DNA of 60,653 nt. Source: Flavobacterium sp. Lineage in GTDB: Bacteria; Bacteroidota; Bacteroidia; Flavobacteriales; Flavobacteriaceae. A program made the position numbers and the translations under genes. A model generated the notes under the pieces. The model saw only the letters and a list, made by a program, of their open reading frames with translations. It did no database searches and was not told the DNA's origin. Position 1 is the stretch's first letter. Each line of letters opens with the position of its first letter. Positions 19,193-28,084 of the stretch are shown piece after piece. The DNA is taken from assembly GCF_027483985.1 (NCBI RefSeq), contig NZ_JAIXTJ010000043.1:65400-126052 (forward strand), given 5' to 3'.

Positions 19193-19996
19193 ATGCAACT
19201 CCAATTTTACAAATATCAAGGAACCGGAAATGACTTTGTGATGGTTGATAATCGTCAAAATTTCTTTCCCAAAAACGATACCAAACTCATTGAACGACTG
19301 TGTAACCGCCGTTTTGGTATTGGTGCTGACGGATTAATTTTATTAGAAAATGACAATTCGACAGATTTATCTGCCGAGAACGTAGATTTTAGAATGGTCT
19401 ATTATAATTCTGACGGTAACGAAAGTTCGATGTGTGGCAATGGTGGAAGGTGTTTAGTGGCTTTCGCCAAAAGTTTAAACGTCATTCAAAATCAAACTAC
19501 TTTTATTGCAACCGATGGTTTGCATCACGCCACATTAGATGAAAATGGCATAGTTTCGCTTCAAATGAAAGATGTTGATGAGGTTAAAATTGCTTCAGAG
19601 TATGTTTTTTTAAATACGGGTTCGCCTCATCACGTGACTTTGGTGAATGATTTGGAACACTATAAAGTAAAAGAAAAAGGTGCCGAAATCCGATATTCTG
19701 ATTTGTATGGAACAGCAGGAAGTAATGTGAATTTCGTGAATCAAATTTCAAAAAATCATTTTCGATTGCGTACTTATGAACGTGGTGTAGAAGACGAGAC
19801 TTTGTCTTGTGGCACTGGCGCAACGGCAACGGCTATAGCAATGAATGTCTTGGGGAAAACCAATTCAAATAGTATTGTTATTGATGTGGAAGGCGGAACA
19901 TTAAAAGTTACTTTCGAAAAAACGACTAAAGGTTTTGAAAACGTTTTCTTAATCGGACCAGCAACGTTTGTGTTTGAAGGTAAAATTGAATTGTAA
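19193..19996 (+). CDS. dapF: Diaminopimelate epimerase
   Basis: DapF converts LL- to meso-diaminopimelate for lysine and peptidoglycan synthesis. The 267-residue protein starts with the family motif YQGTGNDFVMVDN. It has both catalytic cysteines: SMCGNGGRC (~81) and LSCGTGATA (~206). It heads a run with a GNAT acetyltransferase (54-base gap) and mltG (14-base gap). The link to mltG is functional, since both act on peptidoglycan. Confidence 0.95.
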   Translation: MQLQFYKYQGTGNDFVMVDNRQNFFPKNDTKLIERLCNRRFGIGADGLILLENDNSTDLSAENVDFRMVYYNSDGNESSMCGNGGRCLVAFAKSLNVIQNQTTFIATDGLHHATLDENGIVSLQMKDVDEVKIASEYVFLNTGSPHHVTLVNDLEHYKVKEKGAEIRYSDLYGTAGSNVNFVNQISKNHFRLRTYERGVEDETLSCGTGATATAIAMNVLGKTNSNSIVIDVEGGTLKVTFEKTTKGFENVFLIGPATFVFEGKIEL

Positions 19997-20008
19997 AAAT
20001 TTCCAATT

Positions 20009-20031
20009 ATGTCATTCCGTAGGAATCTCAC
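20009..20031. repeat. Remnant of a dispersed intergenic repeat
   Basis: The sequence GTCATTCCGTAGGAATCTC between dapF and the GNAT gene resembles a short motif scattered in Flavobacterium intergenic DNA. Related fragments occur here at ~37874 (GGAATCTCG) and ~57547 (GTCATTCCGAGATGG). Recognition is from general familiarity. Confidence 0.4.
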
Positions 20032-20050
20032 ATTAATGATTACTAATTAG

Positions 20051-20584
20051 ATGATAACACTTAAAGGAACAAACATTTATTTACGCGCACTCGAGCCAGA
20101 GGATTTGGAGTTTGTCTATGCTATAGAAAACAACGAATCTATTTGGAATATGAGTAATACACAAACGCCTTACAGCAAATTTTTGATTCGTCAATATCTT
20201 GAAAATGCGCATCAAGATCTTTATGAAGCCAAGCAATTGCGGCTTGCAATTTGCAAAAATAACACTTTTGAAGCTGTAGGATTAATCGATTTATTTGATT
20301 TTGATCCTGTGAATAATCGTGCCGGAATTGGTATATTAATACAAAATGAAACCAATCGAGGCCACGGAATCGGTAAGGAGGCACTTGGTTTATTAATCGA
20401 TTATAGTTTTAATCAGTTGCAATTGCATCAACTTTATGCAAATATTGGTGTTGACAATGAAGCAAGTTTAAACCTTTTTACTACTTTTGGATTTCAGAAA
20501 ATTGGCGTCAAGAAAGATTGGATTTATCAGAATAATTCCTTTCAAGACGAAGCATTTTTTCAGTTAATCAATCATCAACATTAA
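20051..20584 (+). CDS. GNAT N-acetyltransferase, RimJ/RimL type
   Basis: The 177-residue protein fits the GNAT fold. It has an N-terminal strand and helix (LRALEPEDLEFVYAIEN), the acetyl-CoA loop region IGILIQNETNRGHGIGKEAL (~96-115), and the C-terminal NEASLNLFTTFGFQKIGVKKDW typical of RimJ/RimL-like enzymes. The substrate could be an N-terminal amine or a small molecule and cannot be determined. It sits between dapF and mltG in the same direction. Confidence 0.85.
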   Translation: MITLKGTNIYLRALEPEDLEFVYAIENNESIWNMSNTQTPYSKFLIRQYLENAHQDLYEAKQLRLAICKNNTFEAVGLIDLFDFDPVNNRAGIGILIQNETNRGHGIGKEALGLLIDYSFNQLQLHQLYANIGVDNEASLNLFTTFGFQKIGVKKDWIYQNNSFQDEAFFQLINHQH

Positions 20585-20598
20585 AATTTATATCTGTT

Positions 20599-21633
20599 TT
20601 GAATAAAAAATTAAAAACCATTTTAGGAATTGGAGGCATTCTGTTCCTTGTTGTAGCTGCTTTTATTTTCATCAAGTTTTTTTCTTCCAATACTAAATTT
20701 TCGAAAGAAGAACTGTATGTAGAAGTTCCAACAGGAGCTACTTATGAGGATGTAAAACGAATTGTTTCGCCCTACGTTGACAATATGAGTGGTTTTGAAA
20801 TGATGGCCAGTCTTAGAAAATATGATCAAAACGTAAAACCAGGCCGTTTTTTATTTAAAAAAGGAATGGGTAATTTTAAGCTTGTAGCTGCGATGCGTCG
20901 CAATGTTCCGGTGAAATTAGCTTTTAACAATCAGGAACGTCTAGAAAATTTGTGTGTTAGAATTAGTTCGCAAATCGAGCCCGATACTACCAAATTACTA
21001 GCTACTTTTAGAGATTCACTTTTCTTGAAACAAAATGGATTCACCAAAGACAATGTTATTGCAATGTTTATTCCAAATTCATATGAGTTTTATTGGAACG
21101 TTTCTGCCGAGAAATTTCGTGAAAAGATGCTAAAAGAGTACACTAATTTTTGGACTAAAGAGCGTTTGCAAAAAGCAGAAAATTTAGGATTGACACCAGT
21201 TCAAGTAATCACGTTAGCTTCCATTGTGCATAAAGAAACCGTTAAAAAAAGTGAACGACCAGTTGTGGCTAAAGTATATTTGAATCGATTAGAACAAGGA
21301 ATGCCTTTGCAAGCTGATCCAACAGTGATTTATGCTTTAAAATCTAGAGATAACGATTTTGATCAAGTGATTAAACGAGTGTTGTATAACGATTTATTGA
21401 TTTCGTCACCTTATAACACTTATGTAAATCAAGGTTTGCCGCCAGGACCAATTGCGATGCCTGATATTGATGCAATCGATGCCGTTTTGACACCAGACAA
21501 TAATGATTACATTTATTTTTGTGCGAGTGTAGAAAAATTTGGTTACCACGAGTTTGCTTCTACATATGCACAACATCAGGTGAATGCTAAAAAGTATGCA
21601 GATTGGTTGAATGGAACCGGAACAAAGCGATAA
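20599..21633 (+). CDS. mltG: Endolytic murein transglycosylase MltG
   Basis: MltG cuts nascent glycan strands at the inner membrane. The 344-residue protein has one N-terminal transmembrane helix (~7-27), a LysM-like segment, and the YceG catalytic core. The catalytic Glu is in HKETVKKSERPVVAKVYLNRL (~213), followed by LQADPTVIYAL and the end motif PPGPIAMPDIDAI. The start codon appears to be TTG, 14 bases after the GNAT stop. No ATG was found close upstream in frame, and the next internal Met would remove the membrane anchor. Confidence 0.92.
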   Translation: MNKKLKTILGIGGILFLVVAAFIFIKFFSSNTKFSKEELYVEVPTGATYEDVKRIVSPYVDNMSGFEMMASLRKYDQNVKPGRFLFKKGMGNFKLVAAMRRNVPVKLAFNNQERLENLCVRISSQIEPDTTKLLATFRDSLFLKQNGFTKDNVIAMFIPNSYEFYWNVSAEKFREKMLKEYTNFWTKERLQKAENLGLTPVQVITLASIVHKETVKKSERPVVAKVYLNRLEQGMPLQADPTVIYALKSRDNDFDQVIKRVLYNDLLISSPYNTYVNQGLPPGPIAMPDIDAIDAVLTPDNNDYIYFCASVEKFGYHEFASTYAQHQVNAKKYADWLNGTGTKR

Positions 21634-21701
21634 TGTTAAAAATAGCTCTTAATGGATTTATTTTTAAAATTAAAATGTAACTTTGATAAAAAAGGATAGT
21701 T

Positions 21702-21869
21702 ATGACAATAATAATCAAGAGTAAGACAACTAAAATTGAAGTTGAAAAAATGTTATTGCAGTTTACCAAATCCAAATCAAAAAAATCTTTAAGAACTGTT
21801 TTTGGAAAACATCCTATTGCAGTAGATGCTGTTTCTTTTCAAAAAAAGTTAAGAAATGAGTGGGATTGA
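21702..21869 (+). CDS. Type II antitoxin (VapB-like) of a PIN-toxin pair
   Basis: A 55-residue frame starts at the ATG 21702-21704. The product is basic in its first half (TKSKSKKSLRTVFG) and ends KHPIAVDAVSFQKKLRNEWD. Its stop overlaps the start of the PIN toxin by 14 bases, the usual arrangement for antitoxin-toxin pairs. It would bind the toxin and probably repress the operon. The frame is intact while the toxin is broken. Confidence 0.75.
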   Translation: MTIIIKSKTTKIEVEKMLLQFTKSKSKKSLRTVFGKHPIAVDAVSFQKKLRNEWD

Positions 21870-22227
21870 TTTTTTAGCCGATACTAACTTCTTAATTTTT
21901 ACTTTGCAAGGAAATTCAATAGTTGAACCTTTTTTAGATTACAATATTGGGATTTCCTTCATTTCTGAAATGGAATTGTTGGGTGTTTTTAATATTTCCA
22001 AAATTCAAAAATCCAATATGCAAAGTATTATCGACGAATGTTTTGTTATTGATATGAGTACAGAAATTAAGAAAAAAGCAATATAGTTAAAGTAAAAATA
22101 TAAAATTAAATTGCCAGATGCAATTATAGCTGCTACAGCAATTGAGTTAGCTGTACCTTTTATTACTGCTGATGCTGATTTTAAAGTTATTAAAGAATTA
22201 GATTTATTATTTTTGGAATACGATTAA
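21856..22227 (+). pseudogene. PIN-domain (VapC-like) toxin interrupted by two in-frame stop codons
   Basis: Reading one frame from 21856 to 22227 gives a 123-codon PIN ribonuclease. The acidic residues are all in place: LADTNFL (start), SEMELLG, KLPDAIIAATA and ITADADF. Two stops, TAG at 22084-22086 and TAA at 22093-22095, lie in frame just before the KLPDA motif, with no frameshift. The 76-residue product that could be made lacks the last two acidic residues, so the toxin should be inactive. VapC toxins cleave tRNA or rRNA. Recoding is possible but nothing in the sequence points to it. Confidence 0.85.
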
Positions 22228-22231
22228 TTTT

Positions 22232-23149
22232 ATGAAAATTAAATTTCTTTTATTTTCCTTTATATACTTATTAAATTGTGCTACTGGATTTTCTCAAAAT
22301 AAATTCGATTCTTTTTTCAAACCTTCAGATTCGTTAAATAAGTCAAGACAACGTGCCGTTATCTTAACCGAGACTGCTGTAGCTTCTGCTGGATTGGTAG
22401 GTTTAAATCAGCTTTGGTATGCTGATTATCCAAAGTCTAGCTTTCATTTTATTAATGATAATGATGAATGGCTTCAAATGGATAAAGCAGGTCACGTGTT
22501 TTCAGCTTATCATTTGGGAAGTTATGGTGCTAACGCTTTGAAGTGGAGTGGAAGTAGTAAAAAAAACCAACTTTTATATGGTTCTTCGGTCGGATTTGCT
22601 TTTTTGACCGTCGTTGAAGTTTTTGATGGCTTTTCACAAGAATGGGGTGCATCTTCTGGTGATTTAATTGCAAATGCAGGTGGAACTGCTCTTTATGTTT
22701 CTCAAGAATTGCTTTGGGAAGAGCAACGCATCGTTCCGAAGTTTTCCTTTCATACTACTTCTTTTGCTGCTGTTCGTCCGAATACTTTGGGAAGTACTTT
22801 GTCGGAACAAATTTTAAAAGATTATAATGGCCAAACCTATTGGTTGTCGATGAATTTACATTCTTTTTTTAAGACATCAAAAGTACCCAAATGGCTTAAT
22901 TTGGCTGTTGGATATGGTGCTAAAGGTTTGGTCGCTGGAAGAAGTGAAACAGCTGCCGATTTATCCCTTCCTTTTTACAAAAGAGAGCGCCAATTTTACC
23001 TTAGTTTGGATGCAGATTTGACAAAAATTCAAACAAAATCACATTTTTTAAAGACTTTTTTCTCCATTTTTAATGCTATTAAAATTCCTGCTCCAACGAT
23101 TGAATTCAATGGTTCACAGCGTGTTAAATGGTATGGTTTTTACTTTTAG
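22232..23149 (+). CDS. DUF2279 / YfiM-like exported protein
   Basis: The 305-residue protein has a signal peptide ending near TGFSQ. The DUF2279 core (~45-165) shows WYADYPKSSFHFINDNDEWLQ-type sequence, MDKAGHVFSAY, and EVFDGFSQEWGASSGDLIANAGG. The conserved His, Asp and Trp residues suggest an enzyme or envelope structural role, but the family has no settled function. The C-terminal half looks beta-rich. It starts five bases after the broken toxin gene. Confidence 0.8.
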   Translation: MKIKFLLFSFIYLLNCATGFSQNKFDSFFKPSDSLNKSRQRAVILTETAVASAGLVGLNQLWYADYPKSSFHFINDNDEWLQMDKAGHVFSAYHLGSYGANALKWSGSSKKNQLLYGSSVGFAFLTVVEVFDGFSQEWGASSGDLIANAGGTALYVSQELLWEEQRIVPKFSFHTTSFAAVRPNTLGSTLSEQILKDYNGQTYWLSMNLHSFFKTSKVPKWLNLAVGYGAKGLVAGRSETAADLSLPFYKRERQFYLSLDADLTKIQTKSHFLKTFFSIFNAIKIPAPTIEFNGSQRVKWYGFYF

Positions 23150-23194
23150 AAAACTTTAACTGCTTGATTTTCAATTTTATTTAAAAATATGTTG

Positions 23195-23203
23195 TATATT
23201 TGC
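23195..23203 (+). promoter_or_regulatory. -7 box of the lysozyme-like gene
   Basis: TATATTTGC is a perfect -7 box 45 bases before the chosen ATG (23248). It covers the TTG at 23200 that would give a longer protein. Confidence 0.55.
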
Positions 23204-23247
23204 ACCGTCAATATCAAGATGGTGACAGCACTTGGAAAATACAAAAT

Positions 23248-23883
23248 ATGATAAATAGATGGTCGTTTTACATAGGAATCGTTGTGTTAATTGGATTTAT
23301 AAGTTCTGCTTTTAAACCAATAGAATCTTTTCATCATAACTGGTTTTATGTAGACGAAAATGAAGAATTGTTGTATCAATTTCCTTCAGAAAAACCTTCC
23401 GATTACATCAATACTTCTATCCCTTTTACTGGCAAATATTTTATTGGTTTTAAAGAAGCGGTTGCTTTTAAAGAATCACAAGGAAAGTACGGTAAAGTAA
23501 ATTCTTTAGGATATTTAGGAAAATATCAATTTGGTACTTCTACGTTAGCTTCTATCGGTATAAAAGATAGTATGTTGTTTTTAAGAAATCCTAAATTACA
23601 AGAGAAAGCTTTTATTGCCTTGTTAAAGAAAAACAAATGGGAATTAAGAGAAGTAATCAAAGAATATCGTGGTAAAATGATTGATGGAGTAAGAATTACT
23701 GAATCAGGTATTTTAGCAGCTGCGCATCTTGGTGGAGCAGGTTCGGTAAGAAAATTTCTAGAATCTAACGGAAGAAAAAAATGTAAGGACAATTACGGAA
23801 CTTCTGTAAAGTCTTATATGAAAGAGTTTGGTGGTTATGAAACTCATAATATCAAGCCAGAAAGTCATCCGAAGATTAAATAA
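23248..23883 (+). CDS. Membrane-anchored lysozyme/transglycosylase-like protein
   Basis: The 211-residue protein has an N-terminal transmembrane helix (WSFYIGIVVLIGFISSAF) and a lysozyme-fold core. The pattern AVAFKESQGKYGKVNSLGYLGKYQFG (~70-95) places a probable catalytic Glu in KES, followed by the GKYQFG strand typical of lytic transglycosylases. A later AAAHLGGAGSV segment also fits. It should cut peptidoglycan in the periplasm. I prefer the ATG at 23248 on promoter position. It converges with the receptor gene, with a hairpin (23881-23901) spanning both stop codons. Confidence 0.75.
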   Translation: MINRWSFYIGIVVLIGFISSAFKPIESFHHNWFYVDENEELLYQFPSEKPSDYINTSIPFTGKYFIGFKEAVAFKESQGKYGKVNSLGYLGKYQFGTSTLASIGIKDSMLFLRNPKLQEKAFIALLKKNKWELREVIKEYRGKMIDGVRITESGILAAAHLGGAGSVRKFLESNGRKKCKDNYGTSVKSYMKEFGGYETHNIKPESHPKIK

Positions 23884-23901
23884 GTTATAATTTATAACTT
23901 A
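23881..23901. terminator. Hairpin covering two convergent stop codons
   Basis: TAAGTTATA and TATAACTTA form a 9-bp stem with a 3-base loop. The first TAA is the stop of the + gene, and TTA at 23885-23887 is the stop of the - gene. It is AT-rich with no T tract, so termination is only suggested. Confidence 0.4.
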
Positions 23902-26569
23902 CGGAAAGCATAAAAACTCTTGGTAAAACAAAAGTCCTTCTTTCGGTAATCATAAAATCAGAAAAAGAATAATCGTTTTTTACCTCGTTGTCGAATAAAT
24001 TATTGACAAATAACTCAAAACCAAATGGACTATTTTTCTTTTGATAACGCAGTGAGGTATTGGCAATATCATAAAAATTGGTTTGATTAAAATTATCTGT
24101 ATTTTTTAAATTTTCGTAATCTATTCTAAAAGTAAAATATTTTTTGAAAGTAAATTCAACTTCTGAAGTTAGTTCATCTGATTTATAATTGCTTTTTGTA
24201 ATTCCGTTAAATTGGCTGAAACCTTTGTTATAACCAATGCTTATGTCTGGCCATTTTTTGTATGCTGTTTTAAAGGTCAATCCAACAGTTTGATTATTTC
24301 TATCATTTGAAGTTATAACATTATTTACTGATTGTAAATAGTTAAACCAACTTAAATTAGAGTTTAATTTCAAGTTAAAACGATAGATTTTTTTGCTTAC
24401 TGAACCCATAAATCTCCAATTGGTTTCAGGATTATCGGTTAAAATAGGTGTAGAAAATTGATTTATTCCGCTAAGTTGAATTTCATTTCTTGTAGTTTTA
24501 ACCTTTTTATTGAAGCTTGCTGTAGCATTCCAAATAATACCTCGATACATATTCATTTTAGAATATCTCAAGTTGGCTGCATGATATTGTTCGTTTTCTA
24601 AAAGTGCATTACCTTTAAATACTGAATTATAACTTTGCAAAGTAAATTGATTGGCCATTTGGCTTACTTCTGGAAATGTATTAGAGAGTTTGTAATTGAA
24701 ACTTAAACTTTCCGATTTATTAAATTCAAATTCGCTATTGAATTGTGGTTGTAATAAGGTTTTTGAAATAGTTAAATCTAATTGGTTTTGGTTAGTATTA
24801 AGATTGTACCAATGCCAATATAATCCTGGTTTGTTCGTCCATTTTCCTATTTTGAATTTATATTCTAGTCCAATGTAAGCGTCGTTTAATTGGTATTTTA
24901 CATTATTTCCGAAACCATCAATTCCAAAATTGTTGATAGTTCCGTTGGTTAATAATTGCTTTTCGGATGTTTCAAAATTTGAATTTATATAATTGTTTCC
25001 AACATTAGTGTATAAATGATTAAAGTTGTTTACTATCCAATAATGTTTAAAAAGAGCATCAACATTATTACTTTTTACTCTTTTAATTTGGTCAATAGTA
25101 TAGTTGGTGTCATTTTGTAAAGGAATTAATCCAGTTAAAAAAGTTTGATTGGTCAACCAACGATTTTGTGGCGTATTTTTTTCGTAGGCTTGATTAATTA
25201 CAAGTGTGGTTGTATGATGTTCGTTATAACTTTTGTGCCATTCAACAAACTGTTTTACTGCAACATTATCTGCTTTAGAAATAGTTTCAAAAGTATTTGA
25301 ATTGACATTTGTACTTGAATTGATGATGTTGTCAATATCATTGGCACTTGATTGAAATTGAGAATTATAATAGATTTTTTCTTTTTTATTCGGTGAATAA
25401 TCTAACTTTATGTTTCCTATTCCTAATATACTTCTTGATTTGTTATCTTGAAGTTTGTCTTCAAATGAGATTGTGGTATTTTGAAGATAGTCATTTTCAC
25501 TTTCAATTTTGGACTGCATAAATACTTTAGAGAATATACCAAATCCAGAAATGGCTAATTTTGGTGAAGTATCAAAACTAAAATTGAGTGCGCCAAATTG
25601 TGATTTATTTTGAACTACATCTGTATTGTCATTAGTATAAGAAAACAAATTGGTTAATGATTTTCTGTCGGATAAAAAACTACTCACGCCACCTTGAAAA
25701 CGCATTAAATCTTCAAATGTAAAAGTGCTTTTACCTATGTTATTGATATCGCCAATAAAACTCAAATTGGTTTTGGGAGCGTAATAGAATAAACCAGCAT
25801 GTGCTAAATGAAAACCATTATTGTTTGCAACTTCCGCTCCAGCTTCAATATCTCCAAAAACAAACTTCTTTTTATTTTCTTTTAATTTTACGTTCATAGC
25901 CAAGTCATCACTATCTGAAACTTGTTTCATAAACCCCACATCATTAAAGTGATCGATAACTTCAATTTTATCAAGTGCATCAGCAGGAATATTCTCTACA
26001 GCAAGTTTAGAACCACCACCAAAAAATGATTTTCCTTCTACCATCATTTTGGTAACTTTTTTACCTTGAACAGTTACATTTCCTTTTTTATCTACTTCAA
26101 CCCCAGGAAGTTTTTCAAGAATTTCTTTCATTTTTCGCTCATTGCCATTGGCAAAAGCTTTGATGTCGTAGGTAAGTGTGTCTTTCTTTATTACAATGGG
26201 TTTGTACTCGTGTTTGATAACAATTTCTTTGAGTACTTCACCAGTTGCTTTTAGTTTAAAATCGTGTGTAGTTATGGTTGAGTTGGTTTCTAGAATTATT
26301 ACTTCTTCTGTATAACCAATGTAGGAAACAGTTATTTCGTATTTTACATTGTCTTCTAACTCTAATCTATAGCGACCTTTATTATCTGCAATAGCAAATT
26401 TTAACGTTGCTTTTTCTTGAAGTGGTTTAGCTATAATGTTTGCGGACTCTAGAGGTCTTTGTTTATCGTCGAAAACCACACCTGTAATGGTGTGGTTTTG
26501 TGAAAATGATTTACATATAAATAAAAAAAAATAAAATTTATATATCAAATAAATATTATTACTTATCAT
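23885..26569 (-). CDS. TonB-receptor-like outer-membrane beta-barrel with carboxypeptidase-regulatory domain
   Basis: The 894-residue protein has a signal peptide (ending CKSFSQ) and a CarboxypepD_reg-like domain at ~25-110 (ITGVVFDDKQRPLESANI). A plug-like region follows (~130-230: LEKLPGVEVDKKGNVTVQGKKV, with KMMVEGKSFFGGG), then a long C-terminal barrel ending VSYKL. It should sit in the outer membrane and move a ligand across it. Its start overlaps the GLPGLI gene by 11 bases, so the two are translationally coupled. GLPGLI genes often accompany such receptors. The ligand is unknown; two small secreted cysteine proteins upstream are candidates. Confidence 0.87.
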   Translation of the reverse strand: MISNNIYLIYKFYFFLFICKSFSQNHTITGVVFDDKQRPLESANIIAKPLQEKATLKFAIADNKGRYRLELEDNVKYEITVSYIGYTEEVIILETNSTITTHDFKLKATGEVLKEIVIKHEYKPIVIKKDTLTYDIKAFANGNERKMKEILEKLPGVEVDKKGNVTVQGKKVTKMMVEGKSFFGGGSKLAVENIPADALDKIEVIDHFNDVGFMKQVSDSDDLAMNVKLKENKKKFVFGDIEAGAEVANNNGFHLAHAGLFYYAPKTNLSFIGDINNIGKSTFTFEDLMRFQGGVSSFLSDRKSLTNLFSYTNDNTDVVQNKSQFGALNFSFDTSPKLAISGFGIFSKVFMQSKIESENDYLQNTTISFEDKLQDNKSRSILGIGNIKLDYSPNKKEKIYYNSQFQSSANDIDNIINSSTNVNSNTFETISKADNVAVKQFVEWHKSYNEHHTTTLVINQAYEKNTPQNRWLTNQTFLTGLIPLQNDTNYTIDQIKRVKSNNVDALFKHYWIVNNFNHLYTNVGNNYINSNFETSEKQLLTNGTINNFGIDGFGNNVKYQLNDAYIGLEYKFKIGKWTNKPGLYWHWYNLNTNQNQLDLTISKTLLQPQFNSEFEFNKSESLSFNYKLSNTFPEVSQMANQFTLQSYNSVFKGNALLENEQYHAANLRYSKMNMYRGIIWNATASFNKKVKTTRNEIQLSGINQFSTPILTDNPETNWRFMGSVSKKIYRFNLKLNSNLSWFNYLQSVNNVITSNDRNNQTVGLTFKTAYKKWPDISIGYNKGFSQFNGITKSNYKSDELTSEVEFTFKKYFTFRIDYENLKNTDNFNQTNFYDIANTSLRYQKKNSPFGFELFVNNLFDNEVKNDYSFSDFMITERRTFVLPRVFMLSVSYKL

Positions 26570-27302
26570 TATCCTTTGCCATTTGAAGCATATTTTCTAT
26601 TTTCTCACTTGTAATTTTATAAAATTCATCTAAAGAAATAATCCTTTTTGCAGTTGGTTTTACAATATTTACTAACTTTTTGAAATCTATTGATTTTAAT
26701 CCAATTGTTACTTTTTCTTCTTGAATTTCTAAAATAAGACCTGGCAAGCCAGAGTATTGTGTAGGTCCAAATGAATAAGGCAAAGAAGGGCAATACCAAG
26801 CCACAACAGGTTCTGAGTATAATTTTTCTAAATATTTCTTTGTTTTTAATGTTTTCGCTTTATAACACAAAAAGCCATCGATATATTTTGTTTCGTTAGT
26901 AAGTTCCCAATTTAATATTGGTTCTATTTTGATAACAAAATCATTTTTCCCAAAAAGGCTATTGTAACTATTTTTTGCGCATAAAATTTCTTTAAAATCT
27001 ACATTGTTGTAGATTAAATCAAATGGAGTACAAAAAGAATTTACTGTATTTGCTGCTAATGGATTAACCTTTAAATCTTCAACTTGATAGAAAATAGATT
27101 CTTTAATGTTAAAATCTAAATTATATTCAATACTTTTACTTGCATTAATAGCATCTGCAATTATTCCAAATTTTTTATCTGCTTCCAATAATTTTTCATT
27201 GGTCACTATCTCTATTTTGTATACAATTCTTCCAGAAGTATTTTGTGAAAAAATTGAAAAGAAACTCATTAAAAATGAAGTAATAATTATTGTTTTTTTC
27301 AT
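26559..27302 (-). CDS. GLPGLI family secreted protein
   Basis: The 247-residue protein has a signal peptide (ending IFSQ) and the family signature SGLPGLILEI at ~165-174, preceded by the typical YCPSLPYSFGPTQY segment. GLPGLI proteins (TIGR01200) are periplasmic or surface proteins of Bacteroidota without an assigned activity. Coupled by overlap to the barrel protein downstream. Confidence 0.9.
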   Translation of the reverse strand: MKKTIIITSFLMSFFSIFSQNTSGRIVYKIEIVTNEKLLEADKKFGIIADAINASKSIEYNLDFNIKESIFYQVEDLKVNPLAANTVNSFCTPFDLIYNNVDFKEILCAKNSYNSLFGKNDFVIKIEPILNWELTNETKYIDGFLCYKAKTLKTKKYLEKLYSEPVVAWYCPSLPYSFGPTQYSGLPGLILEIQEEKVTIGLKSIDFKKLVNIVKPTAKRIISLDEFYKITSEKIENMLQMAKDNDK

Positions 27303-27349
27303 TTTTTTTTAATTATCTATTAAATTATCCAACTATTTATTATTGTTAA

Positions 27350-27631
27350 TTAATTACCTCCTTTCATACAACCCACAAAAGCGCCAAACGCCAATGAGTT
27401 AACAAAGTCAGGTTCATTAGGATAAATTTCAGTAAAAGTTTCTTTTACATCTTGTTGAACTTTAAAGCAGTATCCGCATAAATCACAAGTTTTTGCTTGT
27501 TTTTTTGACTTTTTGTTTGATGCTTTAACATATGTTTTTCTTTCTTTTTTATTATTTTCTTTTTTTTCAGTTGCCAAACTAGTATTACAAATAGCAAGAA
27601 GAAAAATTGTTGCATATAAGATTTTTTTCAT
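27350..27631 (-). CDS. Small secreted cysteine-rich protein (CDLCGYC)
   Basis: The 93-residue protein has a signal peptide (ending TSLA) and a very basic linker (KKENNKKERKTYVKASNKKSKK). Its cysteine domain contains CDLCGYC and a final Cys in GCMKGGN. The last CDLCGYC cysteine and the final Cys are 33 residues apart, close to the spacing in the neighbouring small protein. No family is recognised. It lies between the GLPGLI gene and its probable paralogue. Confidence 0.7.
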   Translation of the reverse strand: MKKILYATIFLLAICNTSLATEKKENNKKERKTYVKASNKKSKKQAKTCDLCGYCFKVQQDVKETFTEIYPNEPDFVNSLAFGAFVGCMKGGN

Positions 27632-27663
27632 AATTTAAAAATTTAAAATAAATAAAACTTGAT

Positions 27664-27942
27664 TTATAGTGGATAATTTATACAAGCATCAAAAACTCCA
27701 TCTGCAATATTTCCTGCTTGTTCTGGTCCTAACATATCTAAGTATGCTTTATAAACTTTAGCCCAATTTACCATACATTCCCAAAAAGGTTTTACCACTG
27801 CTGCATTAACTTTTTGATTTAATACTAATTCACTGTTTGGCAAATTTATTTGTCTAATAACTTCTTCATCAGCAATCGTATTTGCCATTGATACACTACT
27901 AAAAGCTACCAATGCGATAGCTGTAAACATTAATTTTTTCAT
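27664..27942 (-). CDS. Small secreted two-cysteine protein
   Basis: The 92-residue protein has a clear signal peptide (MKKLMFTAIALVAFSSVSMA). Its mature part has two cysteines 31 residues apart (WECMVNW and DACINYPL) around a helical stretch. It may be a divergent paralogue of the protein encoded just downstream (27350-27631). It is first in the minus-strand run leading to GLPGLI and the barrel protein, with 30-50 base gaps, so it may be in the same operon. Function unknown. Confidence 0.7.
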   Translation of the reverse strand: MKKLMFTAIALVAFSSVSMANTIADEEVIRQINLPNSELVLNQKVNAAVVKPFWECMVNWAKVYKAYLDMLGPEQAGNIADGVFDACINYPL

Positions 27943-28084
27943 TTTAATAATGGTTTAAATTTATAAATAGTTTTTTGGTTAACCATTGTAAAGTTGAAAA
28001 AAAAAAAAATGATTCTTACAATAAAGCCAATTAAATTAACATTTATTTAACAAGTTAAGATTTTGTAAGTTGTTTTAAAATAGC

